A DNA stretch of 64,000 bases from Cerioporus squamosus (Eukaryota > Basidiomycota > Agaricomycetes > Polyporales > Polyporaceae). The stretch is taken from positions 1-64,000 of the forward strand of contig JABYQS010000037.1 of the NCBI GenBank assembly GCA_022592435.1, written 5' to 3'. Numbering within the stretch: the first letter of the stretch is position 1; the number at the start of each line of letters is the position of its first letter. The notes under the pieces were generated by a model that was not told where the DNA came from, ran no database searches, and saw only the letters and a list, made by a program, of their open reading frames with translations. Position numbers and translations under genes: made by a program. Positions 58,832 through 64,000 of the stretch are shown piece after piece.

Positions 58832-61800
58832 ATGCCGCCAAGACGCTCGTCGAGGACGCGTGCGCCCGTCGAGCCGGCCGCCCCAGCAACGAAACGCAAG
58901 CGCAACGAGCCGCAGGAGATCGTCGACGATGAGCCGGAAGAGGCGAAGCCAAGAACGCGTAGATCAAGTTCAGTTCAACCCGCGAAGCCGCGTACGTCTA
59001 CTCGCTCAAGGAAGTCACTTGAAGAGGTGCAGGAGGAGGAGGAGGGAGAGGAGGAGGAGGAACGGCCACTCACCAAGAAGTCACGTCCCTCTCTCGAGGC
59101 GGAAAGCTCGGGCGACGAGGCCGAGGAGGTACCCAAGCCTCGTACTAGGAAGCCATCATCGCGAGCCTCCGCGGCCCCTGTAGCATCTACGAGCAGGAAG
59201 ACGCGTGGGTCGAGCGTGGGGGTCAAGGCTGAGACAGCTGAGGTTTCCCTCCCTAGGAGAAAGACTGTCGCACCAGCCGCCGCCTCTAGGGCTTCGCGTG
59301 CAAACCGACGCGTTTCCACCATCGTGATTGACTCGGACGATGAGCCCTACGAGCTGGATGAGAACGGGCAGGCCCAAGAGTTCAAACCCGCTCCGAGGGC
59401 GAAGCGTGGCTCGAAGAAAGAGAAGGTGGTGTATGTCATTCACGACTCTGACGATGAGCCTCAACCCGACCCGTCACGGCCAACGAGGCGGGCGAAGAAG
59501 GACATGACCCCTGTGAAGGAGGAGGTGGCGCAGGAGGAGACGAAGCAGGAGGAGGTAGAGGGTGATGAAGGCCAGGAGGAGCAGGTCAAGCAGGAACCAC
59601 CGGCCGCTCAGCCTGCCGTGAAGGAAGCCACGCCGCAGCCACAAGTTGAGGACGAAGAACAAGAGGAGGCTGAAGCTGAGGCCGCCGCCGCCGCTCTTGA
59701 TGGCGAGCGGGAAGCCACTCAGTCGCCCATCGAGGAGGAACACTCCCTCCTGGACCCCCCGTTGTCTTCTATTCCCCGACAACCCTCACAGACAGCCCCT
59801 GCTCCGGAAGAGCCCGAGGGACCCAAGCCGCGTCTCGTTATTCACAAGATGGCCCTCGTCAACTTCAAGAGTTATGCGGGCAGGCAGGTCATCGGTCCTT
59901 TCCACAAGGTGAGTAGTCACACTTTTGTCCTTGGGAACGCCCACTGACTAGTCGGTGCCATAGTCGTTCTCAGCTATCGTCGGGCCCAATGGGTCGGGCA
60001 AGTCCAACACCATCGACGCGTTGCTCTTTGTCTTCGGTTATCGCGCATCCAAGATGCGGCAGGGCAAGCTCTCGGAGTTGATTCACAACTCAGCGAAATA
60101 CCCAGACCTCACCGAGTGCAGCGTCGAGGTGCACTTCCGCGAGATCATTGATTTGGTGAGTACCTCTCATGTCTTCAGAACATTCGGGGTCTCATGTTAT
60201 GCAGCCTGGGCCGAACGAGTTCGAAGTCGTTCCCGGCTCCGACCTCGTTGTGACACGCACGGCGTACAAGAGCAATAGTAGCAAGTATTCCATCAACGGC
60301 CGCGCGAGTAACTATGGCGAAGTACAGAAGCTTCTCAAGTGCCGCGGGATCGATCTCGACCACAACCGGTTCCTCATCTTGCAGGTAAGTCCTCCCATGA
60401 TTTTCTGAGTGCACCCCACTAACTCGCTATGTCAGGGCGAAGTCGAGTCAATTGCACAGATGAAGCCGAAGGCAGTGAACGAGAACGATGATGGCCTTCT
60501 TGAGTACCTTGAAGACATCATTGGCACGACGAAGTATAAGGCTCCGATCGAGGAAGCTCTTGCTGAGGTCGAGCGTCTCTCAGAGGAACGGCAGGAGAAG
60601 CTCAACCGGCTGCGAATCGTCGACAAGGACCGCAAGGCGCTCGAATCAAAGAAGAAGGAAGCCGAGGACTATCTCAGGCTCGTCAACGAACACATACGTG
60701 CGAAGTCGCGTCTGTGGCAGTGGTATATCTGGACGTCTCTCGCCAATGAGGCTGAACTCGAGAAGAAGATCGTGCGTATGATCAGTCTCGAAAGGGCCCA
60801 CGTACTGATGGAGACCCTGCAGGAACAATTCGAGAAGGAGCTCCAGGAAGAGAAGGATCGCAACCAGGATGACATTGCTCATCAGGAGATGTTGCAACAG
60901 CACTTCAACGAGCGGGAGAAGCTGTACGAAGTGAGTGCATCACTGACCAGGCAATATTTGAGAGGAATTGAATTTTCGTTGTAGCAAGTCCAACAAGCCG
61001 CTGCAGCTGCGGTCCAGGACCTTGCCGCTCGTGAGAAGGAGCAGATCAGTCTCGAGGAGAAGCGCAAGCACGCCAATACTAAGGCTAAGAAGCTGAAGAA
61101 GTCTATCGCCGATGTGAGCGCTCTCTGAGTGTCGCGCACGACATCAGTCTAACTCACACGTTGACAGGATGAGCATGCCAGACTCCAGGCCAGCCGGACG
61201 ATTGAGGAGAGCGATGCGAAGATGGAGCAGAAGAAGGAAGAACTCGAGAGCCTTGAACAGGAACTTGCTCAGGCCGAGAAGGCGTTGGAGCAAATTCGGG
61301 ATAGCTTGAGAGGTGAGTTGTGAAGTACGTTGCAGCATACCACTGAGCTGAAGCGTTGTGATCCAGACAAGACGCAGGTCTTCCATGACCAAATCGAAGT
61401 CAAGCAGAAGGAGCTCCAACCGTGGAACGCGAAGATCGACGCGAAGAAGGCGGAGATTGATGTCGCCACCGGTGAGCGCGACGCCTTGCGCAAGAAGGCC
61501 GAGGGTGTGAAGGCAGCCCGGGAGCAGGCGGAGTCCGATCTCAATAAGCTGCGGGAAGACCTTGAGGCGAAGACAACGGAACTCGACAAGTTGCAGGGCG
61601 AGAAGTCTAAGAACCAGAACTCCGTCCGGGAGGCTGAGCGGGAACTGCAGGTTTGTACAACTATTCGTACCATATGCAATCCAGCTTACCTCTGATTAGA
61701 ACGCCCATGGCCACATTCAAAGCCTGCGTTCAAAGGCGTCCGCTTCGCGCCAGAAGGCCGAGGAGGCTAAGTCTTCGCAGGAGCAGAGCCGCAGTAGCAA

Positions 61801-64000
61801 CCGAGTCCTGGACAGCTTGCAACGTCTCAAGGCGCAGGGTCGTATCAGCGGTTTTCATGTAAGCCATTCAGTGCGCAAATGTTTAGACTTTCTGACAATT
61901 CTTCTCCAGGGGCGTTTGGGTAGTCTCGGCACCATTCCCGACAAGTACGATGTCGCAGTCTCTACTGCCTGCGGCCAACTGGGCAACATGGTAGTCGACA
62001 CGGTCGAGCAGGGTCAAGCATGCATCGAGTACCTCCGCAGTCAGCAAGTCGGCCGTGCGTCCTTCATCGTTCTCGACAAGCTCCGGGACCAGAACCTGGA
62101 CAGAATTCAGACGCCGGAGAATGTGCCGCGCCTGTTCGATCTCATCAAGCCCAAGGAGCCGCGCTTCGCACCTGCGTTCTATAAGGCGCTCTCGAATACC
62201 CTTGTTGCGGACAACCTGGACCAGGCGAACCGTATTGCATTCGGTGGACACAAACGGTGGCGTGTCGTGACGCTCGCCGGGCAGCTCATTGATGCATCCG
62301 GTACGATGTCCGGTGGTGGTAACTCCGTCCAGCGTGGCGGCATGAGCTCGAAGCTGGCCGCGGATGCCGTCCCTCCAGAGGTCATCCGCCAGTATCAGCA
62401 AGAGAGCGAACACGACGCGCAAGTACTGGAAGAGGCGCAACGCCACCTGAGAGAGCTTGAGAGCAGGGTGGACGAGCTCAAGCGAGCTGGCCCGCAAATC
62501 GACCTTGCCATCGAGAAGGTCAACCTTGACATCCGGAACTGCTCCAAGCGTATCGCGGACAGCGAGAAGATCGTCAAGGAGCTCAAGTACGAAACCATAC
62601 ACCATTCTATGTCGCGGTCATTTGCTGACTTTCCACCAGGTCTCAGAGCAAGCCGGACGCGGGAGACGTTTCTCGTATCTCACAGCTCGACAAGGAGATC
62701 GCCGCCGCCACTTCTCAGCTGGAGAAATACCAGGAAAAGACTAACGCCATCGACGAGGAGATCAAGGCACTCGAGAAGAAGATTCTCGAGATCGGTGGTG
62801 CGCGGCTCCTCTCTCAGAAGTCTAAGGTCGACGGCCTCCGCTTGCACATCAACCTCGCGAACGATGAGATGACCAAGGCTGAGGTCGCGAAGGCCAAGGC
62901 TGAAAAGGACCTCGAGAAGCATCAGACTCACATCCAAAGCAACCAGGCCGAACTCGAAGACGTCCAGAAAGAGCTTGCGCAGCTCGATGAGAGCCTCGAA
63001 GAGCTCACTGGGTACATGAACGAGGTCAGGAAGAAGGTCAAGGATGCGCAAGCTGCCGCGGAGAAGTCATCCGAAGATCTAGCGAAGCTTAAGGCAGAGC
63101 TCGATGAGAAGGAGGAGGAGATCCAAGAGTTCAAGAGAAAGCAGGCGAGTCCTAAGCGACCGCGTACTGCGCGCTATCGCTGATTGATGTCTTCAACGTA
63201 CAGATGAAGATCGAGCAGCAGCTAAATGAGACCCAGACCAAGTTCAACCAGAACAGGGCTACTTGGGAGCACTGGATGAGCGAGCATGACAAGCTTCAGC
63301 TCGAGGACGTCGAGTGAGTGCTTCTGATATGTTTGTTCGCATCATCCTCAGCTGACGCCGTCTAGTGATGACGACGAAGAGGAGGAAGCCGAGGGTGAGA
63401 AACCCGAAGGCGAAGGCGAGGATGAAGAAGGCGGCGAGGGAGGCGAAGGGCCTGTCAAGAAGGAGCCCGGGGCGCAGAAGGCTTCTGCGAGCAAGCTACC
63501 GAACTACTCCGATGCTCAGCTCGCCGGGTTTAGAAAGCGCGAGCTCCTCGCCGATGAACAGTTGCTGGATGGTGCGTTGCTTTGTCACCCTCATTGCGCT
63601 TCTTGCGTGTACTCATCGTCTCACAGAGAAGGTGAAGAACGCGAAGCCTGACCTTTCGGTGCTCAAGGACTATCGGAAGCGCGAGGAAGAGTTCCTCCGG
63701 CGCGCTGCAGACCTCGATGAGATCACGAAGGAGCGTGATGCCAAGAAGGCTGAGTACGAAGCTCTGACCAAGCAGAGGCTGGCCGAATTCATGACCGGTT
63801 TCAACGCGATCTCCCTTAAGCTCAAGGAGATGTATCAGGTATGTCGGCCTTCGCTAGTAGCGGTGATACTTTGCTGAGCTATTGCGACTAGATGATCACC
63901 CTTGGAGGCAACGCTGAGCTCGAGCTCGTCGATAACATGGATCCTTTCTCCGAAGGAATCATCTTCAGTGTCATGCCCCCGAAGAAGAGCTGGAAGAACA
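58832..64000 (+). CDS. smc4: Condensin subunit SMC4 (Cut3-like), 3' end outside the window
   Basis: ATPase core of condensin, required for mitotic chromosome compaction. Exons: 58832-59908, 59964-60155, 60205-60384, 60436-60930, 60985-61113, 61168-61312, 61367-61650, 61700-61858, 61910-62586, 62640-63144, 63204-63313, 63366-63571, 63627-63838, 63892 onward. The first ~330 residues are an acidic/basic fungal N-terminal extension. The head begins KMALVNFKSYAGRQVIGPFH, with Walker A GPNGSGKSNTIDALLFVFG and the SMC4-type GEVESIAQMKPKA and LLEYLEDIIGT. A long coiled coil follows, the hinge lies around residues 860-1000 (LGTIPDKYDVAVSTACGQLG, GTMSGGG), then the second coil. The window ends after NMDPFSEGIIFSVMPPKKSW, before the signature and Walker B motifs. 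Intron 10 uses a GC donor. The frame is intact throughout. Confidence 0.96.

Overview
The window is nuclear DNA of a filamentous basidiomycete, most likely an Agaricomycete; Polyporales is a guess from gene content. The evidence is the gene architecture: spliced genes with many GT-AG introns of about 45-65 nt, CT-rich leaders, and core eukaryotic genes (SNF1, SMC4, SRP14, COX6) interleaved with fungal families (CTR copper transporter, Sur7/PalI, HET domain relic, expansin-like secreted protein). Exon structures were built by hand from splice signals and reading frame, and most close exactly on a stop codon. There is no rRNA, no CRISPR, no recognisable tRNA and no intact transposon.

Layout. 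0.6-6.0 kb: Ark/Prk-type kinase (+). 6.4-8.4 kb: CTR copper transporter and expansin-like protein (both -). 9.6-10.0 kb: an inverted duplicate holding the last exons of a serine carboxypeptidase. 10.2-11.0 kb: small coiled-coil protein (+). 11.0-20.0 kb: a 9 kb stretch with no gene I can support. 20.0-22.4 kb: F-box-like protein (+). 23.7-25.7 kb: amidohydrolase (+). 25.7-28.5 kb: empty. 28.5-32.6 kb: divergent pair of MFS monocarboxylate transporter (-) and SNF1 kinase (+). 33.9-36.6 kb: PUF RNA-binding protein (+). 37.3-39.8 kb: divergent COX6 (-) and Tra2-like RRM protein (+). 40.1-42.4 kb: RWD/DUF1115 protein and four-helix Sur7/PalI-type membrane protein (both -). 43.4-45.6 kb: HET relic, second arm of the duplication, and the parental but broken carboxypeptidase (-). 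46.3-48.2 kb: siroheme synthase MET1 type (-). 48.5-52.7 kb: SRP14 (-) and TMCO4/DUF726 protein (+) from a 137 bp shared promoter. 53.9-54.6 kb: conserved low-complexity protein. 55.6-56.8 kb: FAD monooxygenase (-). 57.4-58.3 kb: 440 bp tandem duplication. 58.8 kb to the window end: condensin subunit SMC4 (+), cut off at the edge.

The strongest global observation is that six conserved genes (ARK kinase, amidohydrolase, transporter, SNF1, PUF, MET1) carry frame breaks. Each is explained by the loss of one C or G from a short C/G run, and in every case the summed exon length is short by exactly the number of breaks. This looks like uncorrected indel error in the assembly rather than decay, because SMC4, TMCO4, SRP14, the monooxygenase and others are intact. 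The carboxypeptidase is different: it lacks an internal block of roughly 30 residues and has an in-frame stop. I did not find an unambiguous new multi-gene system. The best structural novelties are the inverted carboxypeptidase-tail duplication that abuts a HET fragment, the hairpin-bearing tandem repeat, and the perfect palindromes in regulatory DNA.
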